A stretch of DNA of 64,000 nt from Agrobacterium rubi TR3 = NBRC 13261 (GTDB lineage: Bacteria; Pseudomonadota; Alphaproteobacteria; Rhizobiales; Rhizobiaceae): contig NZ_BBJU01000011.1 of NCBI RefSeq assembly GCF_000739935.1, positions 1 to 64,000 on the forward strand. Direction: 5' to 3'. Below are positions 44,566 to 55,032 of the stretch, one piece after another. Position numbers and translations under genes: made by a program. Below the pieces are notes generated by a model, which was given only the letters and a program-made list of their open reading frames with translations, did no database searches and was not told the origin of the DNA. Within the stretch, counting starts at the first letter, position 1, and each line of letters begins with the position of its first letter.

Positions 44566-45165
44566 ATGACAATTCGAAAATTTGCGCTCACTGCTCTTGG
44601 AGCGGCCCTCGTGCTCAGCACAACAGCACCCATGTCCATGGCAGCACCCCGTGGCCCCGGCAGAGATGGCCCGCCCATGCGCCCTGAACTGGCCTATGTC
44701 TATCTGCTGAAGACGGCTGATACCAACAAGGACGGTAAGGTTTCCAAGGAAGAGTTCGCCGCCCGCCAGGATGCGCTTTTCACCGAGATCGACGCCAACA
44801 AGGATGGCTCCATCACGCCGAAGGAAATGCGCGATTTCCGCAGAGCCAAAATGGAAGCTTTCCGCGCCGCCAACCCACGTCCAGAGCGCGCCAATGCCGA
44901 AGGCATGGATGGCAAAAAGGGCGGCCCGGAACACGCAGAGCGTGACGGCAAGCGCCACGAAGGCCGCAAGCATGAAGGCCGCGAAGGTGGCAAGCGTCCG
45001 GGTGGCCGGGTGAATGCCATGTTCTCCATGGTCGACACCGATGGCAACGGCCAGATCAGCAAGGCCGAGTTCACCGCCGCCGGTGAAAAAATGTTCACAC
45101 GCCTCGACAAGAACAACGACGGCGTCATCAGCATCGATGACATGCCTGACCGTCCGTTCCTGTAA
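44566..45165 (+). CDS. Exported EF-hand calcium-binding protein
   Basis: This 199-residue protein has a signal peptide (cut after SMA) and four EF-hand loops: DTNKDGKVSKEE, DANKDGSITPKE, DTDGNGQISKAE and DKNNDGVISIDD. The loops form two pairs separated by a basic, lysine/histidine/glycine-rich linker (about 95-145). It is likely periplasmic and binds calcium. A strong terminator follows. The role is unknown. Confidence 0.87.
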   Translation: MTIRKFALTALGAALVLSTTAPMSMAAPRGPGRDGPPMRPELAYVYLLKTADTNKDGKVSKEEFAARQDALFTEIDANKDGSITPKEMRDFRRAKMEAFRAANPRPERANAEGMDGKKGGPEHAERDGKRHEGRKHEGREGGKRPGGRVNAMFSMVDTDGNGQISKAEFTAAGEKMFTRLDKNNDGVISIDDMPDRPFL

Positions 45166-45189
45166 TCACTCTTTCGAGTGAACTCTTCC

Positions 45190-45220
45190 AAAGCCCGGCC
45201 ACGCGCCGGGCTTTGTCGTT
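45190..45220 (+). terminator. Rho-independent terminator of the EF-hand gene
   Basis: AAAGCCCGGC-CACGC-GCCGGGCTTT is a 10-base-pair stem followed by TGTCGTTTT. Confidence 0.88.
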
Positions 45221-45289
45221 TTCGCAAGGGCTCTTTTCTTGCCCGTTCCCCATGCTATATCGACGTTACGATTTTCGGGGGACACCGTC

Positions 45290-45907
45290 GTGACCATTGC
45301 AACACTTCTGACTTACGCCACCGCTCTCTTCATCGCCGCCGCCATCCCCGGCCCCGGCATGACGGCCATCGTCGCCCGTGCCCTGGGCTCGGGGTTTCGC
45401 GAAACGTTTTTCATGGGGCTCGGTCTGGTTCTCGGCGACATGGTCTACCTGACCGCCGTCATTCTCGGCCTCGCCTTCGTGGCGCAGACATTTCAGGAAG
45501 CCTTCATGGTTCTGAAATTCGCTGGCGCCGCCTATCTGCTCTATATCGCCTGGAAACTGTGGACTGCGGGGCTTCTGCCGCAGGATTTGCAAGCCAAAAA
45601 GAGCACCAGCATTGGAATGTCTTTTCTGTCTGGCCTGTTCATCACGCTGGGCAACCCCAAGACCATGCTGTTTTACGTGGCGCTGGTACCGACGCTGATC
45701 GATATCCGGCTGATTGGTACCAGTGAATACGCGACCCTCCTTGCGGTCACCTTCACCGTGCTAATGGCGGTGCTTCTGCCCTATATTCTGCTGGCCTCAA
45801 AGGCGCGGACTTTGCTGAAGCGTCCCAGCGCGCTGACCATCCTCAACCGGACCGCGGCAGGCATTCTGGCTGGTACCGCCGCCATGATCGCGACGCGGGC
45901 AACTTGA
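45290..45907 (+). CDS. LysE-family amino acid exporter
   Basis: This 205-residue membrane protein belongs to the LysE/RhtB family of efflux carriers, with the family motif IPGPGMTAIVARALGSGFR near residues 19-37. The GTG start at 45290 has GGGGGA 7 bases upstream and gives the usual family length; an ATG 51 bases earlier lacks a ribosome binding site. The exported amino acid is unknown. Confidence 0.85.
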   Translation: MTIATLLTYATALFIAAAIPGPGMTAIVARALGSGFRETFFMGLGLVLGDMVYLTAVILGLAFVAQTFQEAFMVLKFAGAAYLLYIAWKLWTAGLLPQDLQAKKSTSIGMSFLSGLFITLGNPKTMLFYVALVPTLIDIRLIGTSEYATLLAVTFTVLMAVLLPYILLASKARTLLKRPSALTILNRTAAGILAGTAAMIATRAT

Positions 45908-46048
45908 GAATTAGGCTCCAATAAATGATGCGCCCATAGAATTTTATGCCCTGAATATCTCTATATACGCACATTCATTCTCTGGAATCGAAATGCTATT
46001 CCTCCTATTCTGCGGCCAATTCCTGCTGTTTGCACAATGGAGCATGCC

Positions 46049-47017
46049 ATGACAGAAGCCAGAAAACCCGGACGCGGACGTATCTATTCCTCGATCACCG
46101 AGACGATCGGCGATACGCCTCTGGTACGGCTCGACAAGCTGGCGGCTGAAAAAGGCGTCAAAGCGACCATTTTGGCAAAGCTCGAATTCTTCAACCCCAT
46201 CGCCTCGGTCAAGGACCGCATCGGCGTTGCCATGATCGAAGCGCTGGAAGCCCAGGGTAAGATTACGCCCGGCAAGACGACGCTGATCGAGCCGACATCC
46301 GGAAACACCGGCATTGCGCTGGCCTTTGCCGCCGCCGCCAAGGGCTACAAGCTGATCCTGACGATGCCCGAGACCATGTCCATCGAGCGCCGCAAAATGC
46401 TGGCGCTCTTGGGTGCCGAACTGGTGCTGACCGAAGGCCCCAGAGGCATGAAGGGCGCGATTTCCAAGGCGCATGAACTGGCCGAAACGCTGCCCGACGC
46501 CATTATACCCCAGCAGTTCGAAAACCCCGCCAACCCCGAAATCCATCGCAAGACAACAGCCGAGGAAATCTGGAACGACACGAATGGCAATGTTGACATC
46601 TTCGTCTCGGGCATCGGCACCGGCGGCACGATTACTGGTGTCGGCCAAGTGTTGAAGGAACGCAAACCGGAGATCAAGGTCGTCGCCGTCGAGCCCGCCG
46701 ACAGCCCTGTGCTTTCAGGCGGCAACCCCGGCCCGCACAAGATTCAAGGCATCGGCGCAGGCTTTGCGCCCGCCGTGCTCGACACCAAGATCTACGACGA
46801 AATCGTCACCGTCACCAATGACGAAGCCTTCGAAACCGCCCGCCTCGTCGCCCGCCTTGAGGGTGTCCCCGTCGGCATCTCCTCCGGCGGAGCCCTCGCC
46901 GCCGCTATCAAGATCGGCGCGCGGGATGAGAATGCGGGCAAAACTATTGTGGTGATCATTCCGTCGTTTGCGGAACGGTATTTGTCGACGGCACTGTTTG
47001 AGGGATTGGGGCTCTGA
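46049..47017 (+). CDS. cysK: Cysteine synthase
   Basis: This 322-residue PLP enzyme makes cysteine from O-acetylserine and sulfide. The PLP lysine lies in the [11 protein letters not shown] motif (about 50-60), the substrate loop in [10 protein letters not shown], and the glycine-rich phosphate loop in [12 protein letters not shown]. The start MTEARKPG has GGAG upstream by 6 bases. Nothing in the 141-base upstream gap is clear enough to call a regulator. Confidence 0.95.
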   Translation: MTEARKPGRGRIYSSITETIGDTPLVRLDKLAAEKGVKATILAKLEFFNPIASVKDRIGVAMIEALEAQGKITPGKTTLIEPTSGNTGIALAFAAAAKGYKLILTMPETMSIERRKMLALLGAELVLTEGPRGMKGAISKAHELAETLPDAIIPQQFENPANPEIHRKTTAEEIWNDTNGNVDIFVSGIGTGGTITGVGQVLKERKPEIKVVAVEPADSPVLSGGNPGPHKIQGIGAGFAPAVLDTKIYDEIVTVTNDEAFETARLVARLEGVPVGISSGGALAAAIKIGARDENAGKTIVVIIPSFAERYLSTALFEGLGL

Positions 47018-47077
47018 TATTAAAACCCGCCATACTTGTTATGCATGGCCGGTTCATCATTGAGAAACAAACCGACT

Positions 47078-47473
47078 ATGCTTCATCACCTCTCCCTTGG
47101 CGTTTCAGATATAAAGCGTGCATCAGCTTTCTACGATGCTGCCCTCTCAATGCTTGGGTATGTGCGTGTCTGGTCCGATATCAGAGAAGGGGAGCAGGGG
47201 CAGGCCGTCGGCTACGGGCTTCCGGGCAGTGGCGACAAATTTGCGCTCAAGCATCATGATGGTTACAGCCCGCCGGGGAATGGATTCCACCTCGCCTTTA
47301 CAGCGCCGAGTCGTGAAGCCGTTAACGCTTTTTATCAAGCCGCCCTTGCTAACGGTGGCGATGACAATGGCGCACCAGGACTTCGACCTCACTACGGCCC
47401 CAACTATTATGCGGCCTTCGTGATCGATCCTGACGGCCACCGAATCGAGGCGGTTTTCAAGGACCCAGTGTAA
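47078..47473 (+). CDS. VOC-family (glyoxalase-like) protein
   Basis: This 131-residue protein has the vicinal-oxygen-chelate fold pattern: MLHHLSLGVSDIKRASAFYDAAL at the start and YAAFVIDPDGHRIEAV at the end, with H4 and E127 as plausible metal ligands. Proteins of this type include glyoxalases, dioxygenases and resistance proteins; the substrate is unknown. It is 60 bases downstream of cysK. Confidence 0.83.
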   Translation: MLHHLSLGVSDIKRASAFYDAALSMLGYVRVWSDIREGEQGQAVGYGLPGSGDKFALKHHDGYSPPGNGFHLAFTAPSREAVNAFYQAALANGGDDNGAPGLRPHYGPNYYAAFVIDPDGHRIEAVFKDPV

Positions 47474-47499
47474 ATCTGCGATCCTTTGATAAAACGTTC

Positions 47500-49032
47500 T
47501 CAAGCTGCCGCCGTCAGTCGCTCCCCTGCTATCCGATAGGAAATGGCTTCCGCCAGATGAATGCGGGTGACGGTCGCCTTGTCGTCCAGATCGGCCAGTG
47601 TGCGGGCGACTTTCAGGATGCGGTGGTAGCCCCGGGCGGAGAACTTTAGTTTTTCGGCGGCGTCGCGGAGCAGTTGCAGGCCTGGGGCATCGGGTTCACC
47701 GAATTTTTCGATAAGGGCGGTGGAGCAGCGGGCATTGGTGCGGATGCCGGTGAAGCCTGCGGCGGCAAAGCGGTCCTGTTGCAAGTCTCGCGCGCGCGCC
47801 ACGCGTCTGGCGACATCTGCGCTGGCTTCGGCGGCCATGGGGCGGATGAGGTCTGCCGCTGAGACGGCGGGGACTTCGATACGGATGTCGATACGGTCCA
47901 TCAGCGGGCCGGAAATGCGCTGCTGATAATCCGTCACGCAACGCGGGCCACGGGCGCAGGTGAAGCCTGGTTCGCCTGCCATGCCGCATTTGCAAGGGTT
48001 CATGGCCGCAACCAGCTGGATTTGGGCGGGGTAGCTGACACGGTGGTTGGCACGGGCGATGATGCATTCGCCGGTTTCCAAAGGCTGGCGCAGCGCATCT
48101 AGGGCTTGCGGTGAGAATTCAGGAAATTCATCGAGAAAGAGAATGCCGTGATGGGCAAGCGACGCCTCTCCCGGTCTGGCGCGCAGGCCGCCGCCGACGA
48201 GGGCTGCCATTGTCGCGGAATGATGTGGGGTGCGGAACGGGCGGCGGTCCGACAGCTTGCCGCCGGAGAGTTGACCGGCGATGGAATGGACCATCGAGAC
48301 CTCCAACAATTCCGCAGCCGAGAGCGGCGGCAGGATGGAGGGAAGCCGCGAGGCCAGCATGGACTTTCCCGAACCGGGTGGGCCGACCATCAGGAGATTA
48401 TGTCCTCCGGCAGCCGCTACCTCTAGCGCGCGCTTGGCGCTTTCCTGCCCCTTGATATCGGCCAAGTCAGGCAGGTTGGCGGGATTGGCGCGGATTGCGG
48501 CAAGCGGGCGTGACAGGCGCTGGGTGCCACGAAAATGGTTGGCGAGCGCGATGAGGCTGCGAGGTGCCAGAATATCGAACTCGGCACCCGCCCATGCGGC
48601 TTCTCCGCCGCTGTCTGCCGGGCAGATGAGCCCCTTGCCCTGCGCATTGGCACCGATGGCAGCGGGAAGAGCGCCGGACACGGCACCGATTGTGCCATCC
48701 AGATTAAGCTCACCCAGAACGACATAGGCGTTGAGTGCCTCCGCCGGAATGGCACCCAATGCGGCCATCAGCCCGAGCGCGATGGGGAGATCAAAATGAC
48801 TGCCCTCTTTGGGCAAATCAGCGGGCGCGAGATTAACGGTGACCTTTTTGGCAGGAAGCGCTAGCCCGGAGGCGTGGAGAGCAGCTTGCACCCGCTCCCG
48901 ACTTTCGGCCACGGCTTTATCCGGCAGGCCGACGATCTGCATGCCGACCTTGCCCGGCGCAACCATGACCTGAACTTCGACGGGCACACCCTCTATGCCC
49001 TGAAATGCCACCGTATTGACGCGCGCAACCAT
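47500..49032 (-). CDS. comM: ComM/YifB-type AAA+ (Mg-chelatase-like) protein
   Basis: This 510-residue hexameric helicase-like AAA+ protein is related to ComM, which promotes branch migration in natural transformation. It has an N-terminal LonC-like domain (about 1-165), a Walker A GPPGSGKSM and Walker B ILFLDEFPEF, and a C-terminal domain with a cysteine cluster (NPCKCGM...CARGPRCVTDYQQRISGPLMDRID). The start MVARVNTVAF is typical of the family. It stands alone. Confidence 0.92.
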   Translation of the reverse strand: MVARVNTVAFQGIEGVPVEVQVMVAPGKVGMQIVGLPDKAVAESRERVQAALHASGLALPAKKVTVNLAPADLPKEGSHFDLPIALGLMAALGAIPAEALNAYVVLGELNLDGTIGAVSGALPAAIGANAQGKGLICPADSGGEAAWAGAEFDILAPRSLIALANHFRGTQRLSRPLAAIRANPANLPDLADIKGQESAKRALEVAAAGGHNLLMVGPPGSGKSMLASRLPSILPPLSAAELLEVSMVHSIAGQLSGGKLSDRRPFRTPHHSATMAALVGGGLRARPGEASLAHHGILFLDEFPEFSPQALDALRQPLETGECIIARANHRVSYPAQIQLVAAMNPCKCGMAGEPGFTCARGPRCVTDYQQRISGPLMDRIDIRIEVPAVSAADLIRPMAAEASADVARRVARARDLQQDRFAAAGFTGIRTNARCSTALIEKFGEPDAPGLQLLRDAAEKLKFSARGYHRILKVARTLADLDDKATVTRIHLAEAISYRIAGERLTAAA

Positions 49033-49184
49033 GTAAGCCCCCAACAGGCGGACTTTAGAAAACACGCAATCAAGCGTGTAAGTGTCCGCCCATGCAACCT
49101 TGCACAACGCGAATGATAAAACAAGAACAAGAAGTGAACAATTTCACTTATGCCGCGCAGAAAATTGCGGGCGGTTGTGACGTA

Positions 49185-49655
49185 TCAAACGCCGGTGGAG
49201 CCGAAACCGCCGGTGCCGCGAGCAGTATCAGAGGTCTCCATGACCTCGAATACTGCCACCTGCGTAACGGGTGCGATAACCATCTGTGCGATGCGCATGC
49301 CGCGTTCGACCACGAAATCCTCCTGGCCCAGATTGGCGAGGATGACTTTGACCTCGCCGCGATAATCGCTATCCACCGTTCCCGGCGTGTTGAGGCAGGT
49401 GATGCCGTTCTTGATGGCAAGGCCAGAGCGTGGGCGAATCTGTGCCTCAAAACCTTGGGGGACTTCGAAGATGAAGCCGGTGGGCACCAGTACGCGGGTG
49501 CCGGGTTTCAGAGTGAGCGGTTCGTCAGCAGGAACGGCGGCGCGCAAATCCATGCCGGCGGCGCCACTCGTCTCATAGGCTGGCAGGTCAATACCAGCGC
49601 CATTTTCGAGACGAACGAGCTTGAGCGAGGGTTGAAAAGAGGCGCGTGTGTTCAT
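49185..49655 (-). CDS. dut: dUTP diphosphatase
   Basis: This 156-residue trimeric enzyme hydrolyses dUTP to dUMP, limiting uracil in DNA. All five dUTPase motifs appear, including AGMDLRAA (I), RPRSGLAI (II), [11 protein letters not shown] (III), [10 protein letters not shown] (IV) and [10 protein letters not shown] (V). An in-frame ATG at 49679 is an alternative start; I favour MNTRASF because it gives the usual length, but its ribosome binding site is weak. It is divergent from prfC. Confidence 0.94.
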   Translation of the reverse strand: MNTRASFQPSLKLVRLENGAGIDLPAYETSGAAGMDLRAAVPADEPLTLKPGTRVLVPTGFIFEVPQGFEAQIRPRSGLAIKNGITCLNTPGTVDSDYRGEVKVILANLGQEDFVVERGMRIAQMVIAPVTQVAVFEVMETSDTARGTGGFGSTGV

Positions 49656-49748
49656 GTGATCCATTTGCTGCGCGCTCATGGTCTTGGTCAATTGCATATC
49701 CGGCCCCAAATCTATAAAGACGGCCCCAATCAACAGGAATTTCTGAGA

Positions 49749-51332
49749 ATGGCTGAAACGCTCGCCGAGGCGGTCTCCCGCCGCCGTACCTTTGCTATCA
49801 TCGCGCACCCGGATGCCGGTAAAACGACGCTGACCGAAAAGCTGCTGCTGTTCGGCGGCGCCATTCAGCTGGCCGGTGAGGTGAAGGCGAAGAAGGACCG
49901 CATTCAGACGCGCTCCGACTGGATGAAGATCGAGCGCGAGCGCGGTATTTCGGTCGTGACCTCGGTGATGACATTCGAGTATGACGACAAGGTCTTCAAC
50001 ATTCTCGATACGCCCGGCCACGAAGACTTTGCCGACGATACCTATCGCACGCTGACCGCGGTGGATGCGGCCATCATGGTCATCGATGCCGCCAAGGGTA
50101 TCGAGCCACGGACGCTAAAACTGTTCGAAGTGTGCCGCATGCGCGACATTCCTATCATCACCTTCGTCAACAAGATGGACCGCGAAAGCCGGGACATTTT
50201 CGAGATTCTGGACGAGGTCGAGGAGAAGCTTGCGCTCGACACGGCCCCAATTACATGGCCGATCGGTCGTTCCAAGAGCTTCTGCGGCTCTTACCATCTG
50301 GCCAGCAACCGGGTGCGTGGCTCCGATAACGAGGTTGAGGCGACACAGGTGAACGGCCCGCAGGCCGTGGCGGACCGTCTGCCGGAAAATGAACGCGATG
50401 CCTTTATCGAGGAAACCGAACTGGCGTTGGAAGCCTGCCGCCCGTTCGATCGTACGGCGTTTCTGGAGGGGCATCTGACGCCGGTGTTCTTCGGTTCGGC
50501 GCTGCGCAACTTCGGCGTTCGCGACTTAATCAACGCGCTGGGTGATATTGCACCGCCACCGCGCGACCAGGTGGCCGATACCCGCACCGTGCATGCCGAT
50601 GAAGACAAGATGACGGCCTTCGTGTTCAAGATTCAGGCGAATATGGACCCGAACCACCGCGACCGCATTGCCTTTGCGCGCATCTGCTCCGGCAAGCTGG
50701 AGCGCGGCATGAAGGCGCGGCTGGCGCGCACCGGCAAGCAGATGGGCCTGACGGCACCGCAATTCTTCTTCGCCTCGCAGCGTCACATTGCCGACACCGC
50801 CTTTGCGGGCGATGTGGTGGGCATTCCCAACCACGGCACACTACGCATCGGGGATACGCTCACCGAGGGTGAAAACCTCGTTTTCCAGGGCGTTCCCAAC
50901 TTCTCGCCGGAAATTCTGCGCCGTGTGCGGCTGGAAGATGCGATGAAAGCGAAGAAGCTGAAGGAAGCGCTGCACCAGATGGCCGAAGAGGGCGTCGTGC
51001 AGCTGTTTTCGCCGGAAGACGGCTCCCCAGCCATCGTCGGTGTGGTCGGTGCGTTGCAGCTGGATGTGCTGAAGGAACGGCTGATGGGCGAATATGGCCT
51101 GCCGGTTTCGTTCGAAATGTCGCGCTTTTCGATCTGCCGCTGGATTTCTGCCGAGCAGTCTGCCGATATGGAGAAGTTCCTGACGGTCAAGCGCGGCGAT
51201 ATTGCCCGCGATCTCGACGGCGACCCGGTGTTTCTGGCGCAGGATGCGTTTTCGCTGCGCTATGAGGCGGAGCGTTATCCCGGCATCAAGATGGTGGCTA
51301 TTAAGGAGTATCACGTCGCCAAGGCGGCGTGA
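49749..51332 (+). CDS. prfC: Peptide chain release factor 3
   Basis: This 527-residue translational GTPase recycles release factors RF1/RF2 after termination. The start [17 protein letters not shown] is correct for the family; the open frame upstream is an antisense shadow of dut. G1 [10 protein letters not shown]2 [11 protein letters not shown]3 DTPGHEDF and G4 NKMD are intact. It is divergent from dut and followed by a hairpin shared with gshB. Confidence 0.95.
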   Translation: MAETLAEAVSRRRTFAIIAHPDAGKTTLTEKLLLFGGAIQLAGEVKAKKDRIQTRSDWMKIERERGISVVTSVMTFEYDDKVFNILDTPGHEDFADDTYRTLTAVDAAIMVIDAAKGIEPRTLKLFEVCRMRDIPIITFVNKMDRESRDIFEILDEVEEKLALDTAPITWPIGRSKSFCGSYHLASNRVRGSDNEVEATQVNGPQAVADRLPENERDAFIEETELALEACRPFDRTAFLEGHLTPVFFGSALRNFGVRDLINALGDIAPPPRDQVADTRTVHADEDKMTAFVFKIQANMDPNHRDRIAFARICSGKLERGMKARLARTGKQMGLTAPQFFFASQRHIADTAFAGDVVGIPNHGTLRIGDTLTEGENLVFQGVPNFSPEILRRVRLEDAMKAKKLKEALHQMAEEGVVQLFSPEDGSPAIVGVVGALQLDVLKERLMGEYGLPVSFEMSRFSICRWISAEQSADMEKFLTVKRGDIARDLDGDPVFLAQDAFSLRYEAERYPGIKMVAIKEYHVAKAA

Positions 51333-51341
51333 TAATTCGCA

Positions 51342-51368
51342 AATGAAAACCCCGGCTCAAGGCCGGGG
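51342..51368 (-). terminator. Terminator hairpin between prfC and gshB
   Basis: CCCCGGC-TCAAG-GCCGGGG is a 7-base-pair stem. On the minus strand it runs into TTTTCATTTG, so it mainly serves gshB; on the plus strand the T run is missing. Its sequence also resembles the CCGGCC-TTAAG-type core of the repeat element near 13840. Confidence 0.6.
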
Positions 51369-51390
51369 TGACGGGAATTGATGACAGCGA

Positions 51391-52347
51391 TCAGCCCTGC
51401 GCGTCGCGCTTGCGCTCGATGGCATCCCACAGCAGGCTGGCGACATCGGCGCCGCCGAATTTCTTCACCTCGCGGATGCCAGTTGGGGATGTGACGTTGA
51501 TTTCCGTCATGTAGTCGCCGATCACATCGATGCCGACGAACAGGAAGCCGCGCTCGCGCAGCGCAGGGCCGATGCGTTGGCAGATTTCTTTTTCGCGGTT
51601 TGTCAGTTCCGTTGGCTCGGGGCGGCCGCCGGCGTGCATGTTGGAGCGGGCGTCGTTTTCCGCAGGCACGCGGTTAATGGCGCCGACTGGCTCTCCGTCC
51701 ACCAGCAGGATGCGCTTGTCGCCCTTGCGGACGTCGGGCAAATATTGCTGGGCGATGTAGGGTTCGCGGAACATCTGGCCGAACATTTCCAGCAGAGAGG
51801 AGAAGTTGCGGTCATCGCGGGTGGAGTGGAACACGCCAGCGCCGCCATTGCCGTAGAGCGGCTTGAGGATGATGTCGCCCATTTCTTCACGGAAGCGAGC
51901 AATCTCCGTCACGTCCTTGGTGATGAGCGTCGTTGGCATCAGATCGGCGAATTCGGTGACGAAAATCTTTTCCGGCGAATTGCGCACCCAGGCCGGGTCG
52001 TTCACCACCAGCGTCTTGGGGTGGATACGCTCCAGCAAGTGCGTGGAGGTGATATAGGCCATGTCGAAGGGCGGGTCCTGGCGCAGATGAATGACATCCA
52101 TGGTGGCGAGGTCGACGCGTTCCGGTTCGGCTAAGGAGAAGTGATCGCCGTTGATGTCGCGCAGCTGCATCTGCTCGACGGTGGCGTAAATCTTTCCATC
52201 GCGCATGGACAGTCGGTCCGGCGTATAATGGAACAGGCGGTAACCACGGGCCTGCGCCTCAAGGCTGATCGCGAAGGTGCTATCGCCCGCAATGTTGATG
52301 CCGGAGACATGATCCATCTGGATCGCGACGTTCTTGATTTTGGCCAT
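51391..52347 (-). CDS. gshB: Glutathione synthetase
   Basis: This 318-residue ATP-grasp enzyme joins gamma-glutamylcysteine and glycine. Motifs include [10 protein letters not shown] (about 90-99), [14 protein letters not shown] (about 160-173), and [12 protein letters not shown] near the C-terminus. The start [12 protein letters not shown] is preceded by AGGAAA. Length and motifs fit the bacterial GshB family. Confidence 0.95.
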   Translation of the reverse strand: MAKIKNVAIQMDHVSGINIAGDSTFAISLEAQARGYRLFHYTPDRLSMRDGKIYATVEQMQLRDINGDHFSLAEPERVDLATMDVIHLRQDPPFDMAYITSTHLLERIHPKTLVVNDPAWVRNSPEKIFVTEFADLMPTTLITKDVTEIARFREEMGDIILKPLYGNGGAGVFHSTRDDRNFSSLLEMFGQMFREPYIAQQYLPDVRKGDKRILLVDGEPVGAINRVPAENDARSNMHAGGRPEPTELTNREKEICQRIGPALRERGFLFVGIDVIGDYMTEINVTSPTGIREVKKFGGADVASLLWDAIERKRDAQG

Positions 52348-52450
52348 GCGCAATTTCCTGTTGAAAGCCCGAAATGTGTAGGGCAGGCAAGCTTCAAAGG
52401 CAACTGCTACGGGGTGGCATATCTATGAGTTTTATTGACGGATTACGGGC

Positions 52451-52957
52451 TTAAAGCGACGGCGTTTTGGCTGGCAACAGCTTGTTCTTCAAGCGATACG
52501 CAAAGGCGATGGGCGCGGGGAACGGGCGGCGCAGAAAAGCGACTTTGCGGACGTAAGTGTCCACTCGCCATGTGGCCCAGGTGCCGGCCTTGAAATAGGC
52601 GACATCGCCCGCACGCAGCACATGGACGGAGCCATCTTCCGCCGTGACATGCACGCCACCTTCGAGGATATGCACAGTTTCGTCCCAGGCGAAGAACCAG
52701 CGGAAGGTGCCTGCCGTGCAATCCCAAAGGGCGGTGTAGGCGGCGCGGTCGCCGCTGCGGGAATGATCCGCCATGCGGGCTTGCGGATCGCCACCGATGA
52801 TCCAGTCTGGATTAATTGGGGCGGGTTGCATCACCATACCGTGGGATGTGGCTGATACCACGGGCTCTGGCCTGCCCCGGCTCGTTGAGAACGGAATCGT
52901 TGGCACGGCGCGCGCCGCCAATGCAGCCACACTTGCGATCATCACATTAAAAACCAT
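52451..52957 (-). CDS. Cupin-domain protein
   Basis: This 168-residue protein has a possible N-terminal membrane segment (MVFNVMIASVAALAARA) and a single cupin domain (about 75-145) with FAWDETVHILEGGVHV and AGDVAYFKAGTWATW, the pattern of the EutQ/Cupin_3 group. The first histidine cluster is reduced, so metal binding is not certain. It follows gshB on the same strand, about 100 bases from its end, and has no obvious partner. Confidence 0.78.
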   Translation of the reverse strand: MVFNVMIASVAALAARAVPTIPFSTSRGRPEPVVSATSHGMVMQPAPINPDWIIGGDPQARMADHSRSGDRAAYTALWDCTAGTFRWFFAWDETVHILEGGVHVTAEDGSVHVLRAGDVAYFKAGTWATWRVDTYVRKVAFLRRPFPAPIAFAYRLKNKLLPAKTPSL

Positions 52958-53061
52958 ATTGCGCCCCTACCTTGCAACAGGGACGCTATAGCACGAACGG
53001 AGTAAGAATGCTCTTCCATAAATTGAATCAATTTTAATGGACGTGCATCTTTTAGTTCGTT

Positions 53062-54168
53062 TTAGTGAGTGGCGGCGAGCTGTGTCTCAGACCGCTGAGA
53101 CGCGGCATTCGCCATGCCGTCAATGCGCTTTCCGCTTTCCTTGTCGAAGAAGTGCAGTTTTTGCGGTGCGATGGAGAGCGACAATTCCTGCGGGATATCG
53201 GTCTCGGATGCACAGGCAACGGTCAGTGCCTGTTCGCCGAGCATGCCATGGATAAGGCGCTGCGAGCCCAGCTCTTCAATATACTCGACGCGAAACGGCA
53301 TGCCCGGCTCCGCACCGTGGACGAAGCGCAAGTCCTCGGCACGTATACCGACGGTCACTGGACCAGATGCAGGCGCGTAACCGTTGAGCGACAGGACGGC
53401 CGGACCCATGGCCAGACGATCGCCATGCAATTCGCCGGTCAAAAGGTTCATGGCAGGAGAGCCGATGAAGCTGGCGACGAAGGTTGAGGCGGGCTTGTGA
53501 TAGACCTCGAGCGGCGCACCGACCTGTTCGATGCGACCGGCATTGAGAACCACGAGGCGATCTGCCAGCGTCATGGCTTCCAGCTGGTCGTGGGTGACAT
53601 AGATGGAGGTGGTGCCGAGGCGGCGTTGCAGGCGCTTGATTTCGCCGCGCATGGACACGCGCAGCTTGGCATCGAGGTTCGACAGCGGCTCATCGAAGAG
53701 GAAGGCGGCTGGTTTGCGTACGATGGCACGGCCCATGGCGACACGCTGGCGCTGGCCGCCGGAGAGCGCACGCGGCTTGCGATCCAGATAGGGCTGAAGC
53801 TCAAGCATGCGGGCGGCTTCCGCCACACGCGCATCGATCTCTGCCTTCGGTGTCTTGCGGTTTTTCAGGCCATATTCCAGATTCTGGCGCACCGACATAT
53901 GCGGGTAGAGCGCGTAATTCTGGAAGACCATGGCGATGTCGCGATCGGCAGGCTCGATGTCATTGACCACGCGGTTGCCGATGCTGACGGTGCCGTCAGA
54001 AATTTCTTCCAGCCCCGCGACCATGCGCAGTAGCGTGGACTTGCCGCAGCCCGAGGGGCCGACGAGCACGATGAACTCGCCGTCCTTGATGGAGATATCC
54101 ACATCGTGCACGGCGCGCATGCCGTTGGAATAATCCTTGCAGACCTGGGTGATTTCGATCTCGGCCAT
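53062..54168 (-). CDS. ugpC: sn-Glycerol-3-phosphate ABC transporter ATP-binding protein UgpC
   Basis: This 368-residue ATPase of the MalK/UgpC group has Walker [10 protein letters not shown] (about 37-45), signature LSGGQRQR, Walker [12 protein letters not shown] and the H-loop YVTHDQ, and a TOBE domain with GIRAEDLRF. It is the last of four ugp genes and starts 9 bases after ugpE. It powers import of glycerol-3-phosphate and glycerophosphodiesters. Confidence 0.9.
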   Translation of the reverse strand: MAEIEITQVCKDYSNGMRAVHDVDISIKDGEFIVLVGPSGCGKSTLLRMVAGLEEISDGTVSIGNRVVNDIEPADRDIAMVFQNYALYPHMSVRQNLEYGLKNRKTPKAEIDARVAEAARMLELQPYLDRKPRALSGGQRQRVAMGRAIVRKPAAFLFDEPLSNLDAKLRVSMRGEIKRLQRRLGTTSIYVTHDQLEAMTLADRLVVLNAGRIEQVGAPLEVYHKPASTFVASFIGSPAMNLLTGELHGDRLAMGPAVLSLNGYAPASGPVTVGIRAEDLRFVHGAEPGMPFRVEYIEELGSQRLIHGMLGEQALTVACASETDIPQELSLSIAPQKLHFFDKESGKRIDGMANAASQRSETQLAATH

Positions 54169-54177
54169 ATCAGGCTC

Positions 54178-55020
54178 CTATTTGTCGCTTTCGGTGAGGC
54201 CCTTGATGAACCAGCTCTGGAAGATGAGGACGATCAACACAGGTGGCAGGATGGCCAGAACGGCGAGCGCGAAGGCTTCGTTGTAATCGGGAAGTTGCGA
54301 ACCGACCCACACTTGCAGGATCGACTTGATGCCGCGCATCAGCGTGAAGAAGCGCTCGTCATTGGTCATCAGCGTGGGCCACAGATACTGGTTCCAGCCA
54401 TAGACGAACATGATGATGAAGATGGCGGCCAGCATGGTGCGCGACAGGGGCAGCAGAATATCGATGAAGAACTTGACCGGCCCTGCGCCATCGATGCGGG
54501 CGGCTTCGAGGATTTCATCGGGCACGGATTTGAAGAACTGCCGGAAATAGAAAGTGCCTGTGGCAGACGCCAGAAGCGGCACGATGAGCCCGGTATAGGA
54601 GTTCAAAAGCCCGAGTTTGCTCATGACCTCGTAGGACGGCATGATGCGCACTTCGAGCGGCAGAAGCAGCGTGGTGAAGATGATCCAGAAGGCGAATGTC
54701 GCAAAACGAAAGCGGAAATAGACGATAGCGTAGGCCGCCAGCATCGACAGCACGATCTTGCCGACCGCAAAGCCGACGCCGAGGATGAGCGAGTTGACGA
54801 CCATGTTGAGGCCGGTGATCTGGCCTGTGAAGCCGCCCTTCTGGGTCAGAACCTTCTCATAGGTGCCGACGAAATTGTTGCCCGGCAGGATGGCCAGACC
54901 ATTCGTGTTGATTTCGGCCGCCGTGTGGGTCGATGTCATGAAGGCGACGAAGACCGGCAGCACCAGAAACAGCGAGCCGATGATGAGAATGAGATGGTCG
55001 AGGGGTTTTGTCTTGTACAT
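54178..55020 (-). CDS. ugpE: sn-Glycerol-3-phosphate ABC transporter permease UgpE
   Basis: This 280-residue MalG-like permease has six membrane helices, starting with LDHLILIIGSLFLVLPVFVAF, and the EAA coupling loop EAARIDGAGPVKFF near residues 190-203. It pairs with UgpA. Its start is 12 bases after the ugpA stop and it ends 9 bases before the ugpC start. Confidence 0.91.
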   Translation of the reverse strand: MYKTKPLDHLILIIGSLFLVLPVFVAFMTSTHTAAEINTNGLAILPGNNFVGTYEKVLTQKGGFTGQITGLNMVVNSLILGVGFAVGKIVLSMLAAYAIVYFRFRFATFAFWIIFTTLLLPLEVRIMPSYEVMSKLGLLNSYTGLIVPLLASATGTFYFRQFFKSVPDEILEAARIDGAGPVKFFIDILLPLSRTMLAAIFIIMFVYGWNQYLWPTLMTNDERFFTLMRGIKSILQVWVGSQLPDYNEAFALAVLAILPPVLIVLIFQSWFIKGLTESDK

Positions 55021-55032
55021 GGCCGATACTCC

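Noticed and set aside
49656-49685. A TGATCC sequence near dut as a possible RpoE promoter.
   Set aside because: The position 18 bases downstream reads GTCTTG, with no TA-rich -10, so it does not fit the consensus.
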